Shown here one piece after another: positions 36,407 to 45,700 of a stretch of 64,000 nucleotides of DNA. The notes below the pieces were generated by a model, which was given only the letters and a program-made list of their open reading frames with translations, searched no databases and was not told the origin of the DNA. Both the position numbers and the translations under genes were made by a program. Source of the stretch: Streptomyces sp. NRRL B-1140 (lineage in GTDB: Bacteria; Actinomycetota; Actinomycetes; Streptomycetales; Streptomycetaceae); NCBI RefSeq assembly GCF_001280065.1, contig NZ_LGEA01000173.1, forward strand, positions 124,001 to 188,000. The letters run 5' to 3'. Position 1 is the stretch's first letter, and each line of letters begins with the position of its first letter.

Positions 36407-37168
36407 ATGGGAGCGGGTCACGCGCACAAGCTGTACCGGCACGGGCACTCGCCCGTGCACGGCCTGCCGCCGCACACCAAGCTCGCGGCCGTGTTCGCCT
36501 TCGTGGTGGTCGTGGTGTCGACGCCGCGCGAGGCGATGTGGGCGTTCGGGCTGTACGCCGTGCTGCTCGGGGCCGTCGCGTACATCGCGCGCGTGCCCGC
36601 CGGCTTCCTGCTCAGGCGGCTGCTGATCGAGGTGCCGTTCGTCGCGTTCGCCGTGCTCATGCCCTTCGTGGCCGAGGGCGAACGGGTCGACGTCCTCGGT
36701 CTGTCCCTGAGCGTGAACGGCCTGTGGGGCGCCTGGAACGTGCTGGCCAAGGGCACGCTCGGCGTCGCGGCCTCGGTGCTGCTGGCCGCCACGACCGAGC
36801 TGCGCGAACTGCTGCTCGGCCTGCAGCGCCTCAAGCTCCCGCCGCTGCTCGTGCAGATCGCGTCGTTCATGATCCGCTACGGCGACGTCATCACCGACGA
36901 GATGCGGCGCATGCGGATCGCCCGGGAGTCACGCGGCTTCGAGGCGAGCGGCGTGAAGCACTGGGGTGTGCTCGCCAAGTCGGCGGGCGCGCTGTTCATC
37001 CGTTCCTACGAGCGCGGCGAGCGCGTGCACCTGGCCATGGTCAGCCGCGGATACGCCGGCTCCATGCCCGTCATCGACGAGGTGACCGCGTCCCGGGCGC
37101 AGTGGTCGTACGCCCTGGCCCTCCCCTGCGCCGCTCTGCTCGTCTGTCTGCTGGGATGGTCCCTGTGA
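36407..37168 (+). CDS. ECF transporter transmembrane T-component (CbiQ/NikQ)
   Basis: The 253-residue protein has about five hydrophobic helices. It also has the two cytoplasmic coupling-helix motifs of ECF T-components, seen as ESRGFEASG and SRGYAGS. It connects the ATPase to the metal-binding subunit. The ATG lies one base after the previous stop, and its own stop overlaps the ATPase start, so all three subunits are translated together. The His-rich start (GHAHKLYRHGHS) is common in nickel/cobalt systems. Confidence 0.92.
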   Translation: MGAGHAHKLYRHGHSPVHGLPPHTKLAAVFAFVVVVVSTPREAMWAFGLYAVLLGAVAYIARVPAGFLLRRLLIEVPFVAFAVLMPFVAEGERVDVLGLSLSVNGLWGAWNVLAKGTLGVAASVLLAATTELRELLLGLQRLKLPPLLVQIASFMIRYGDVITDEMRRMRIARESRGFEASGVKHWGVLAKSAGALFIRSYERGERVHLAMVSRGYAGSMPVIDEVTASRAQWSYALALPCAALLVCLLGWSL

Positions 37169-37923
37169 CTGCTTCTCTGGAGGTCTCCGGCCTCGCCTTC
37201 GCCTACCCCGACGGACACCAGGCCCTCTTCGGCGTCGACTTCTCGGTCGCGCGCGGTGAGCGGGTCGCGCTGCTCGGCCCGAACGGCGCGGGCAAGACGA
37301 CCCTCGTGCTGCACCTCAACGGCATCCTGACCGGCGGCGCCGGCACGGTGACCGTCGCGGGGCTGCCCGTGGACAAGCGGAACATGGCCGAGGTCCGGCG
37401 CCGGGTCGGCATCGTGTTCCAGGACCCGGACGACCAGCTCTTCATGCCGACGGTCCGCGAGGACGTGGCGTTCGGGCCGGCGGCGGCCGGGCTGAAGGGG
37501 CCCGAGCTGGAGGCGCGTGTGGAGCGGGCGCTGGAGCGGGTCGGCATGGCGGACTTCAAGGACCGCCCGCCGCACCACCTGTCCTTCGGGCAGCGCCGCA
37601 GGGTGGCCGTCGCGACCGTGCTGGCGATGGAGCCGGAGATCCTCGTCCTGGACGAGCCGTCCTCCAACCTCGACCCCGCCTCCCGCCGCGAACTGGCGGA
37701 CATCCTGCGCTCCCTGGACGTGACCGTGCTGATGGTCACGCACGACCTGCCCTACGCGCTGGAGCTGTGCCCGCGCTCCTTGGTCCTCAGCGACGGGGTG
37801 ATCGCGGCCGACGGGCCGACCGGCGAGCTGCTCTCGGACGAGGAGCTGATGCGGGCGAACCGCCTGGAGCTGCCGTTCGGCTTCGACCCGCGTTCCGTCC
37901 CGGCGGCTCCGGCCCGTCCGTGA
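37165..37923 (+). CDS. ECF transporter ATPase (CbiO/NikO)
   Basis: The 252-residue ABC ATPase energises nickel/cobalt uptake. It has Walker A GPNGAGKTT at about 38-46, Q-loop FQDPDDQLF, signature LSFGQRRRV near 139, Walker B ILVLDEPSSNLD near 160 and the switch His in VTHD. FQDPDDQLF is characteristic of CbiO-type ATPases. GTG at 37165 overlaps the NikQ stop (GTGA); ATG at 37156 in the same frame is an alternative start. Only one ATPase gene is present, so a homodimer is expected. Confidence 0.92.
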   Translation: MTASLEVSGLAFAYPDGHQALFGVDFSVARGERVALLGPNGAGKTTLVLHLNGILTGGAGTVTVAGLPVDKRNMAEVRRRVGIVFQDPDDQLFMPTVREDVAFGPAAAGLKGPELEARVERALERVGMADFKDRPPHHLSFGQRRRVAVATVLAMEPEILVLDEPSSNLDPASRRELADILRSLDVTVLMVTHDLPYALELCPRSLVLSDGVIAADGPTGELLSDEELMRANRLELPFGFDPRSVPAAPARP

Positions 37924-37933
37924 CAATGGGCGC

Positions 37934-38395
37934 GTGACGAACGAGGAGAGCGACGGATCGCCGCTGCTGGACGAGCAGCTGTGCTTCGCGCTGTACGCGG
38001 CGCAGCGTGCGGTGACGGCGGCGTACCGCCCGCTCCTCGACGAGCTGGGCCTCACCTATCCCCAGTACCTGGTGCTGCTGGTCCTCTGGGAGCGCGGCGA
38101 GACAGCCGTCAAGGATCTGGCCGCGGCCCTGCGCCTGGACTACGGCACGGTCTCGCCGCTGCTGAAGCGGCTGGAGGCGGCCGGTCTGGTACGGCGTGAG
38201 CGGTCGGCCCGGGACGAGCGGTCGGTGCTGGTGGCCGTGACGGGGCGCGGGGAGGAACTCCGGGAGCGGGCGGGCCGGGTGCCCGGTGCGCTGCTCACGG
38301 CGACCGGGCTCGACGCGGCGGAGGCCGGGCGGCTGCGCGAGGAGCTGTGGCGGCTGGCCGGGCGGGCCGAGACGGCGGCGGACCGGGCCCGCTGA
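37934..38395 (+). CDS. ohrR: Organic hydroperoxide-sensing MarR regulator OhrR
   Basis: The 153-residue MarR-type repressor carries the single reactive Cys17 in LDEQLCFALYAAQR, the OhrR signature whose oxidation by organic peroxides releases DNA. The winged helix (LDYGTVSPLLKRLE, then RSARDERSVLV) is typical. It lies 10 bp after the nickel transporter and 103 bp before ohr on the same strand. OhrR normally represses itself and ohr; the repeats at 38451-38474 are a candidate operator. GTG start at 37934. Confidence 0.9.
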   Translation: MTNEESDGSPLLDEQLCFALYAAQRAVTAAYRPLLDELGLTYPQYLVLLVLWERGETAVKDLAAALRLDYGTVSPLLKRLEAAGLVRRERSARDERSVLVAVTGRGEELRERAGRVPGALLTATGLDAAEAGRLREELWRLAGRAETAADRAR

Positions 38396-38450
38396 GCGTT
38401 ACCGCCGGTTGCCCACCCCCTGATCGTGCTCCCGTGTTACCGGCCAGTAC

Positions 38451-38474
38451 CTTGTGCACGATGTACTTGTGCAC
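38451..38474. promoter_or_regulatory. Candidate OhrR operator before ohr
   Basis: CTTGTGCAC occurs twice as a direct repeat, 38451-38459 and 38466-38474, 15 bp apart. Each contains the palindrome GTGCAC. The pair lies 25-48 bp before the ohr start codon, where a repressor would block the promoter. Confidence 0.5.
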
Positions 38475-38498
38475 ACTTGGTTCCCGGGGGAGGACAGC

Positions 38499-38945
38499 AT
38501 GACTGACGGCCCCGCCGTCGACACCCGCCCGACGAAGATCATGTATGTGGCGGAGGCCACCGCCCACGGCGGCCGCGAGGGCTACGTGACCAGCCAGGAC
38601 GGTCAGCTCGAACTCAAGGTCGCGATGCCCCCGCAGCTCGGCGGCGACGGCAACGGCACCAACCCGGAACAGCTCTTCGCGGCCGGCTACAGCGCCTGCT
38701 TCCACAACGCCCTGATCCTCGTCGGCAACCGCGAGGGCTACGACCTGTCCGGCTCCACGGTCGCCGCCAAGGTCGGCATCGGCCCCAACCGGCAGCGTGG
38801 CTACGGCCTCGCGGTCGCCCTCAGCGTCTCGCTGCCGGTCGTCGACGCGGACCTCGCGACCCGGCTGGTGGACGCGGCCCACGAGATCTGCCCGTACTCG
38901 AACGCGACCCGCGGGAACATCGACGTGACCATCCTGCTTGGCTAG
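38499..38945 (+). CDS. ohr: Organic hydroperoxide resistance protein Ohr
   Basis: Ohr reduces organic and fatty-acid hydroperoxides with a thiol mechanism. The 148-residue OsmC-fold protein has both redox Cys: Cys67 in GYSACFHNAL and Cys131 in HEICPYSNAT. ATG at 38499 follows GGGGGAGG. The longer frame from 38454 runs through the candidate operator and is rejected. It is encoded next to its regulator. Confidence 0.96.
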   Translation: MTDGPAVDTRPTKIMYVAEATAHGGREGYVTSQDGQLELKVAMPPQLGGDGNGTNPEQLFAAGYSACFHNALILVGNREGYDLSGSTVAAKVGIGPNRQRGYGLAVALSVSLPVVDADLATRLVDAAHEICPYSNATRGNIDVTILLG

Positions 38946-38988
38946 GGGGGAGCACCACGAGCACAGCGGCGAGACGAGGAGTACGGGC

Positions 38989-40152
38989 GTGGACGTGCAC
39001 GGCACAGTGGCCGAGGGCTTCGAGCCGGTGAGGGACGCGTTCGTACGGAACTTCGAAACGCTCGGGGACCGGGGAGCGGCGGTCGCCGTCTACCGCGACG
39101 GCCACAAGGTCGTCGACCTGTGGGGCGGTACGAAGGACGTCGACGGCACGGCCCCCTGGGAGCACGGCACGGCCCAGGTCGTGCGCTCGGCGACCAAGGG
39201 TGTCGCCGCCGCCGTACTCCTGCTGCTGCACCAGCGGGGGCAGTTGGACCTCGACGCGCCGGTGGGACACTACTGGCCGGAGTTCAAGGCGCGCGGCAAG
39301 GAGCGGGTGCTGGTCCGGCACGTGCTGAACCACCGCGCCGGGCTGCCGGTCCTGGACCGGCCGCTCACCCCGCGGGACGCGCTCGACCCGCAGCGGGGCC
39401 CGCAGGCGCTCGCCGCGCAGGCCCCGGCGTGGGAGCCCGGCACCGACCACGGCTACCACGCGCTCACCTACGGCTGGCTGGTCGACGAACTGGTGCGGCG
39501 CGTGACCGGACAGGGCGCCGGGCAGTGGCTGGCGTCGCAGATCACCGGCCCGCTGGGGCTGGACCTCTGGCTCGGCCTGCCGGAGTCGGAGGCCGGCCGG
39601 GTCGGGCGGGTCGGCCGCGTCGAGGGAGCCGAGCCGGCCGGCGGCCTGCGGGCCCGCCCCAAACGCTCGGTCACCGAGGCCTACGAGGACCCCACCTCCC
39701 TCACGCGCCGGGCCTTCGCCGCGATATCCCCGTTCCCGGACCAGAACGACCCCGCCTACCGGGCGACCGCCCTCCCCGCGACGAACGCCATGGCGACGGC
39801 GGACGGGCTGGCCCGTTTCTACGCGACCCTGATCGGCGACACGGCCGGTGCCGGGCGCCTGTTCACCCCGGAGACGGTCGAGCTGGCCCGGGCCGAGGAG
39901 TCGGCGGGCCCGGACCGGGTCCTGGTGGTCGGCACCCGCTTCGGCCTCGGCTACATGCTGCACGGCAGCGCCTCGCCGTTGCTCACCCCCCAATCCTTCG
40001 GCCACCCCGGCCGCGGCGGCGCCCTCGGGTTCGCCGACCCGGAGACCGGGATCGCCTTCGGCTACGTCACCAACGGCTTCCGCAAGACGGTGACGGCGGA
40101 CCCGCGGGCGCAGGGGCTGGTGCGGGCGGTGCGGGGAGTACTCGACCTCTAG
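38989..40152 (+). CDS. Serine hydrolase of the beta-lactamase/esterase VIII family
   Basis: The 387-residue soluble protein has S67-A-T-K70, the SxxK nucleophile motif of class C beta-lactamases and family VIII esterases, in VVRSATKGVAAAV. Tyr156 lies in HGYHALTYGW as the second catalytic Tyr. There is no signal peptide, so it is probably cytoplasmic and an esterase or peptidase more than a resistance enzyme. Late HPGRGGALGFADPETG resembles the third motif region. Start GTG 38989 follows GAGGAG at suitable spacing. The substrate is unknown. Confidence 0.88.
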   Translation: MDVHGTVAEGFEPVRDAFVRNFETLGDRGAAVAVYRDGHKVVDLWGGTKDVDGTAPWEHGTAQVVRSATKGVAAAVLLLLHQRGQLDLDAPVGHYWPEFKARGKERVLVRHVLNHRAGLPVLDRPLTPRDALDPQRGPQALAAQAPAWEPGTDHGYHALTYGWLVDELVRRVTGQGAGQWLASQITGPLGLDLWLGLPESEAGRVGRVGRVEGAEPAGGLRARPKRSVTEAYEDPTSLTRRAFAAISPFPDQNDPAYRATALPATNAMATADGLARFYATLIGDTAGAGRLFTPETVELARAEESAGPDRVLVVGTRFGLGYMLHGSASPLLTPQSFGHPGRGGALGFADPETGIAFGYVTNGFRKTVTADPRAQGLVRAVRGVLDL

Positions 40153-40159
40153 GGGCGCT

Positions 40160-40435
40160 TCAGACGTGGATCGGGTGGGAGGTCCGGCCGGACGCCTGGT
40201 CGATCTCCTCGTGGGCTTTGGTCAGCAGCCGCATGGCGAGTTCGTTCAGCGCCCTCGCCCCGGCGATCTCCTCCCCGACCCGGGGTTGATTGGCGTCGGT
40301 CCGGTGCCGGCTGGCGTGCCCGTGCGCCCGTACCTCGCTGCCGTCGGGCAGGCGGACCATCGCGGCCGCGCGCGTGTGCTGGTCGTCCTCCGTGAACTCC
40401 ATCTCGACGTGCCACCCCACAGTGGTGTGCATCAT
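40160..40435 (-). CDS. DUF1876-family small protein
   Basis: The 91-residue protein has the DUF1876 pattern: a WHVEMEFTEDDQHTRAAA strand, a charged loop, GHASRHRTDANQPRVGEE and a C-terminal helix. This actinobacterial family has a fold like a double-stranded-RNA-binding domain but no established function. GGAGG precedes the tandem ATGs at 40435 and 40432, fixing the start; the longer frame lacks a site. It converges with the serine hydrolase gene. Confidence 0.82.
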   Translation of the reverse strand: MMHTTVGWHVEMEFTEDDQHTRAAAMVRLPDGSEVRAHGHASRHRTDANQPRVGEEIAGARALNELAMRLLTKAHEEIDQASGRTSHPIHV

Positions 40436-40540
40436 GACGATCACCTCCGGAACGCTTAGTTCCAGGGTGCTCCTCGCACCGGCCGGACGCACCCGCCTGA
40501 CGGGCCCCCTTTCCTGCGTGGAACCCCGCCCGGCAGGCAC

Positions 40541-41386
40541 CTATCCGGCGTGCAGCATTAGCCCGATCCCGACGACGAGCAGCCCGGCCGCCGCGATCCT
40601 CGGCGCCCCGAACCGCTCCTTGAAGAACACGGCCCCGATCGCCGCGCCCACGATGATCGACGACTCGCGCAGCGCCGCGATCGGGGCGAGCTCGGCCCGG
40701 GTCTGGGCCCACAGGACGAGCGCGTAGGCGGCCACGGACAGCGCGGCGCCGATCAGCCCGACCCCGGCGAAGGGCCGCAGCACGGCGACGGTCCCCCCGC
40801 GCCAGCGCCACACCGCGTACGCCGGGATGACCACCCCCTGGACCGCCATCAGCCAGGCGATGTACCCGAGGGAGGACCCGGAGGCCCGCACGCCGAGACC
40901 GTCGACGACGGTGTAGACCGCTATGGTCAGCCCGGTCGCCAGGGCCGCGCCGATCGCCGCCCAGTCGGGCCGCCGCCCGCGCAGCCCCCACAGGGCGACG
41001 CCGGTCAGCCCCGCGCAGGACAGGGCGATCCCGGCGGCGGCCCACCCGTCGGGCACCTCGTGCGCGAAGAGGGCGGCCAGCAGGGTCACGACGAGGGGCG
41101 CGGTGCCCCGGGCGATGGGATAGGCCTGCCCGAAGTCCCCCAGCCTGAAGGACGTCATCAGCAGGGCGTAGTACGCGATGTGGACGGCTGCGGAACCGAG
41201 CAGGTACGGCCAGGCCCCGGCCGCCGGGAACGCCACGAACGGCGCCAGGGCCAGCCCGATGACCATCCCGCCGCCCGAGATCAGCGCGAAGCCGACGAGC
41301 TTGTCGGTGATCTTGTGGGCGATGGCGTTCCAGCTGGCGTGGGTGACCGCGGCGAGCAGGACGGCCGCGGTGACCAGAGGGGTCAC
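40541..41386 (-). CDS. EamA/DMT-family transporter
   Basis: The 281-residue protein has ten predicted helices in two EamA halves. The second half ends with the typical LRESSIIVGAAIGAVFFKE and a last helix. Such proteins export or import small metabolites, often amino acids. The substrate is unknown. GTG at 41386 overlaps the stop of the YbaK-like gene (GTGA), so the pair is co-translated. That makes an amino-acid-related role plausible but unproven. Confidence 0.88.
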   Translation of the reverse strand: MTPLVTAAVLLAAVTHASWNAIAHKITDKLVGFALISGGGMVIGLALAPFVAFPAAGAWPYLLGSAAVHIAYYALLMTSFRLGDFGQAYPIARGTAPLVVTLLAALFAHEVPDGWAAAGIALSCAGLTGVALWGLRGRRPDWAAIGAALATGLTIAVYTVVDGLGVRASGSSLGYIAWLMAVQGVVIPAYAVWRWRGGTVAVLRPFAGVGLIGAALSVAAYALVLWAQTRAELAPIAALRESSIIVGAAIGAVFFKERFGAPRIAAAGLLVVGIGLMLHAG

Positions 41387-41898
41387 GAGGTGTGCTCGCG
41401 CACGTCCGCCAAGGTGCCGTCGGCGTACTTCACCAGGTCAGCGGGGGCCATGGGGAACACGGTGTACGGCGTCCCGGCCGCGGCCCAGACGACGTCGTGC
41501 TCCAGCAGGGACCGGTCGGCGAGCACCCGGGTTTTGGTCCGGTGCCCGAAGGGCGGCACGCCGCCGATGGCGTACCCGGTGGTCTCCCGCACGACGTCCA
41601 CCTTGGCCCGGGTGACCTTGCCGGCGCCGAGTTCCCTGCGAACGAGTTCGAGGTCGACGCGGGAGGCGCCGTCCATGAGCACCAGCACCGGGACGCTGTC
41701 CGCGGCGAAGATCAGCGACTTGCAGATCTGGCTCAGCTCGCATCCGACCGCTGCGGCGGCCTCGGCGGCGGTGCGGGTGGCGTCGGGGAAGCGGCGGACC
41801 CGGCTCACGAGGTGCCCGAGCCCGAGCTCCCGCAGGGCTTCGGCGAAACGGGGATGAGCTCCGGAGCTCCCGGCGTCCGTGGCGGCTGTCGTCGTCAT
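41383..41898 (-). CDS. YbaK/ProX-type aminoacyl-tRNA deacylase domain protein
   Basis: The 171-residue single-domain protein belongs to the YbaK/EbsC family, which hydrolyses mischarged aminoacyl-tRNA. Visible family features are the conserved Lys in ELSQICKSLIF, LVLMDGASRVDLE and the GYAIGGVPPFGH loop. ATG at 41898 is preferred by similarity; the GTG at 41931 in the same frame is an alternative, and neither has a good ribosome site. It overlaps the EamA transporter gene. Confidence 0.9.
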   Translation of the reverse strand: MTTTAATDAGSSGAHPRFAEALRELGLGHLVSRVRRFPDATRTAAEAAAAVGCELSQICKSLIFAADSVPVLVLMDGASRVDLELVRRELGAGKVTRAKVDVVRETTGYAIGGVPPFGHRTKTRVLADRSLLEHDVVWAAAGTPYTVFPMAPADLVKYADGTLADVREHTS

Positions 41899-41987
41899 GG
41901 GGAGCACCGTAGTAGTCGGTGTAGGGCGCACGCGAGTGGGTTCGGAGCGCGCGGGCGGCTCGCCGCCGACCCGCGGAGGGGAACGGA

Positions 41988-42590
41988 CTACTCGGTGGGC
42001 ACGCCGAGGGCGGGGAGGACCACGGCGTCGATGTACGAGGTGACGAAGGCCGCGGTCGGAGGCCGGTCGTCGACGATCGCGCGGGTGACGAAGGCGCCGA
42101 GCATCATGTGCAACACGAACTCCAGCGCGGGGCAGTCCGCACGCACCTCACCACGGTCGACGGCGCGCTGGAGCACACGCCGCGAGTCCGCGATCTCCGG
42201 TTCGATGATCTGGCTCCGGAACTCGCTGCGGAGATCGGGGTTGGCGTGCATCGCCGTGGCCAGGCCGCGCATCAGCGCGCCGTTCTGCTCCATCTCGGCG
42301 TCGTCCACGCGGGCCAGGAGGGCGTGGAAGTCGCCGCGCAGCGAACCGGTGTCGACCTCGTCGAGGTTCTTCACCGGCCTGTTGTGGCGGAGCGCCTTGA
42401 CGACCAGCTGCGCCTTGCCGCCCCACTGGCGGTAGAGGGTGGCCTTGCTGGACCGGGTGCGCGCGGCCACGGCGTCCATGGTGAGGGCGTCGTAGCCGAC
42501 TTCGCGGAGCAGGTCGAGCACGGCCGTGTAGAGCTCGGCCTCACGCTCGGGGGTGATCCGGCTGCGACGCGCGGCGGCGACCTCGGTCAT
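41988..42590 (-). CDS. TetR-family regulator
   Basis: The 200-residue repressor has an N-terminal helix-turn-helix (MDAVAARTRSSKATLYRQW) and a helical ligand domain. ATG at 42590 follows AGGAGG at 9 bp. Two near-identical palindromes lie upstream, toward the divergent tricorn gene, and are good candidates for its operator. It may control itself and possibly the tricorn protease. No effector can be predicted. Confidence 0.9.
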   Translation of the reverse strand: MTEVAAARRSRITPEREAELYTAVLDLLREVGYDALTMDAVAARTRSSKATLYRQWGGKAQLVVKALRHNRPVKNLDEVDTGSLRGDFHALLARVDDAEMEQNGALMRGLATAMHANPDLRSEFRSQIIEPEIADSRRVLQRAVDRGEVRADCPALEFVLHMMLGAFVTRAIVDDRPPTAAFVTSYIDAVVLPALGVPTE

Positions 42591-42612
42591 CCCTCTCGAC
42601 CTCCTGCTGCGA

Positions 42613-42673
42613 ACGACACGGTTTCGTACGTCACGAATGTAGCGCACCCTTTACAGAAACGAAACGGTTTCGT
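42613..42673. promoter_or_regulatory. Two TetR operator palindromes
   Basis: ACGAAAC-G-GTTTCGT at 42659-42673 is a perfect 7-bp inverted repeat. ACGACAC-G-GTTTCGT at 42613-42627 is the same with one change. They lie 46 bp apart in the gap between the TetR gene and the tricorn gene. Confidence 0.7.
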
Positions 42674-42744
42674 ACATGTAGCCGCTCACTGCGGGACTTC
42701 CGCCCTGAGTTGCCCGGGTTTGGCCCCGGGCCAAGCATGAGGAC

Positions 42745-45700
42745 GTGACCTATCTGCGTCTGCCGCACCTCCATGACGACCTGCTGTGCTTCGTGGCCGA
42801 GGACGACCTCTGGCTCGCCCCGCTCGACTCCCCCGGCCGGGCCTGGCGACTCACCGTCGACCGCACCAAGGCGGGTCACCCGCGCTTCTCGCCCGACGGC
42901 CGGCACCTGGCGTACACGAGCTGGCGCAGCCTGGTGCCCGAGGTCCACGTCGTCCCGGTGGACGGCGGGCCGGGCCGCCAGGTGAGCCACTGGGGCAGCG
43001 CCGACACCCGGGTCTGCGGCTGGACCCCGGAGGGCGAGATCCTGGCCGTGGCCTCGCACGGCGAGCCCTTCTCCTACTTCACCTGGGCCTACAAGGTCGG
43101 TCCGGACGGCGACCCGGGCCGCAAGCTGCCCTGGGGGCCGGTCTCCGACATCCAGGTCGCCGACGTGGCCGGGGAGCGCAAGTCCCTCCTGCTCACCGGC
43201 ACCCCGCCGCACGAACCGGCCTCCTGGAAGCGCTACCGCGGCGGCGCGACGGGCCGGCTCTGGCTGCACGGCGAACGGCTCCTGGAGGGCATCGGGGGCC
43301 ACCTGCACTCTCCCATGTTCGTCGGCGGCCGCATCGCGTTCCTCTCCGACCACGAGGGCGTCGCCAACCTCTACTCCTGCGCCTACGACGGCTCCGGCCT
43401 GCGCCGGCACACCGACCACGACGCCTTCTACGCCCGGCACGCCGCCAGCGACGGCACCCGGGTGGTGTACCAGTGCGGGGGCGACCTGTGGCTGGTCGAC
43501 GACCTGGCCCCGGACTCCGAGCCGCGCCCACTGGAGGTACGGCTGAGCGGGCCGCGGGCCGGGCGGCGGCCCTACCAGGTGGCGGCGTCCCGGCACCTCG
43601 ACGGGCTCTCCGTCGACGAGACCGGGCGGGCCAGCGCCGTCGTCGTGCGCGGCAGCCTGTACTGGCTGACCCACCGGGACGGCCCGGCCCGCACCCTCAC
43701 CGACACCCCCGGCGTCCGGGTGCGGCTGCCGGAGATGCTCGGCGGCAGCGGACGGGTGGCGTATGTGACGGACGCCGAGGGCGAGGACGCGATCGAGATC
43801 GCCTCCCTGCCCCGGGCGAGCGGCGACCGGGCGCCCCGGCGGCTGGCACCGGGCCGGCTGGGCCGCGTGCACGAGCTGGTCTCGGATCCGGAGGGCGAGC
43901 GGCTGGCGGTCGCCTCGCACGACGGCCGGCTCCTCCTCGTGGACGTCACGGAGGACACCGGCGGCGAGGTCACCGAGCTGATCCGGTCGGTCAACGGTCC
44001 CGTGCGCGACCTCGCGTTCTCCCCGGACGGAGGGTGGCTCACCTGGTCGCACCCGGGCATCGGGCGGACCCTGCGGCAGATCAAGCTGGCCCGGCTGGCC
44101 GACCGGCTGATCGTCGACGTCACGGGCGGCCGCTTCGAGGACGAGAACCCCGTCTTCACCAGCGACGGCCGTTATCTCGCCTTCCTGTCCTGGCGCGGCT
44201 TCGACCCCGTCTACGACGTGCACACCGGCGACCTGTCCTTCCCGCTGGGCTGCCGCCCGTACCTGGTGCCGCTGTCCTCCGCGACGCCCTCCCCGTTCGC
44301 CCTGAACCCCGAGGGCCGCCCGGCCGCCGGTGGCCTGGACCCCGTCGAGGAGGCCGGCGACGGCGCCGGCGACCACGGGGCCGCCGTGACCGTCGAGGCC
44401 GAGGGGCTGGAGAGCCGCGTCACGCCGTTCCCGGTGACCGCCTCCAAGTACTCGGCGCTGCGCCCGGTCGCGGGCGGCGGGCTGGTGTGGCTGCGCTGGC
44501 CCATCTCCGGCGCCCTCGGCGAGACGTTCGCCAACCCGGACGACACCAGCGGCCGCCCGACCCTGGAGCACTTCGGCATCACCAAGGCCAGGAAGTCCGA
44601 ACTCGCCCAGCATCTCGACTGGTTCGCGGTCAGCGGCGACGGCAGCCGGCTGGTGATCGTCGACGAGGGCGAGCTGCGCGCGGTCCCGGCCAACGAGCAG
44701 GCCGACAGCGACTCCACCGTGTGGATCGACGCGCGCCGCATCCTGCACACGGTCGACCCGGCGGCGGAGTGGCGGCAGGCCTACGAGGAGGCCGGCCGGC
44801 TGATCCGGGCCTACTTCTGGGATCCGGGCATGTGCGGCATCGACTGGGACGGGGTGCTGGCCCAGTACCGTCCGCTGGTCGAACGGGTCGCCTCCCCCGA
44901 CGAGTTCGCCGACCTGCTGCGCGAGGCCCTCGGCGAACTGGGCACGTCCCACGCCTACGTGACCGCCTCCCGGCGCAGCGAGGGCCCGCCCCACTATCAG
45001 CGCCGACAGGGCCTGCTGGGCGCCAACTTCGTACGCAGGGAGCGCGGCTGGACGGTCAAGCGGATCCTGCTCGGCGACTCCTCCGACTCCAAGGCCCGCT
45101 CCCCGCTGGCCGGCACCGGCATCAGGGAGGGCGCGGTCCTCACCCACGTGGACGGCCGCCCGGTGGACCCGGACACGGGCCCCTACCCCCTGCTGGCCGG
45201 CGCGGGCGGCACGACGGTGGAGCTGACCTTCGAACCGGCGCAGGACCCGGCGAACCTCCTGACGGGTGCCCCGGCCGATGCCCCGGCGGCGGACTCGGCG
45301 CAGGCCGGGGCCCCGCCACGGAGAGTCGCCGTCGTCCCGCTGGTCGACGAGCGGCCGCTGCGCTACCAGGACTGGGTGGCCAAACGCCGTTCGGTGGTGC
45401 GCGAGTTGAGCGGCGGGCGCTGCGGCTATCTGCACATCCCTGACATGGGCGGTTCGGGCTGGGCTCAGTTCAACCGCGACCTGCGCATGGAGGTGTCCCG
45501 CCCCGCGCTGATCGTGGACGTGCGCGGCAACGCGGGCGGCCACATCAGCGAACTCGTCATCGAGACGCTGAGCCGGACGATCCTGGGCTGGGACCTGACT
45601 CGCGACGCCCAGCCGGTGTCGTACACCTCGAACGCGCCGCGGGGCCCGGTGGTGGCCCTGGCGGACGAGGCGACCTCCTCCGACGGCGACATGATCACCG

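Noticed and set aside
38989..40152. A beta-lactam resistance gene
   Set aside because: The SxxK motif is shared with esterases, there is no signal peptide, and nothing in the context suggests resistance.
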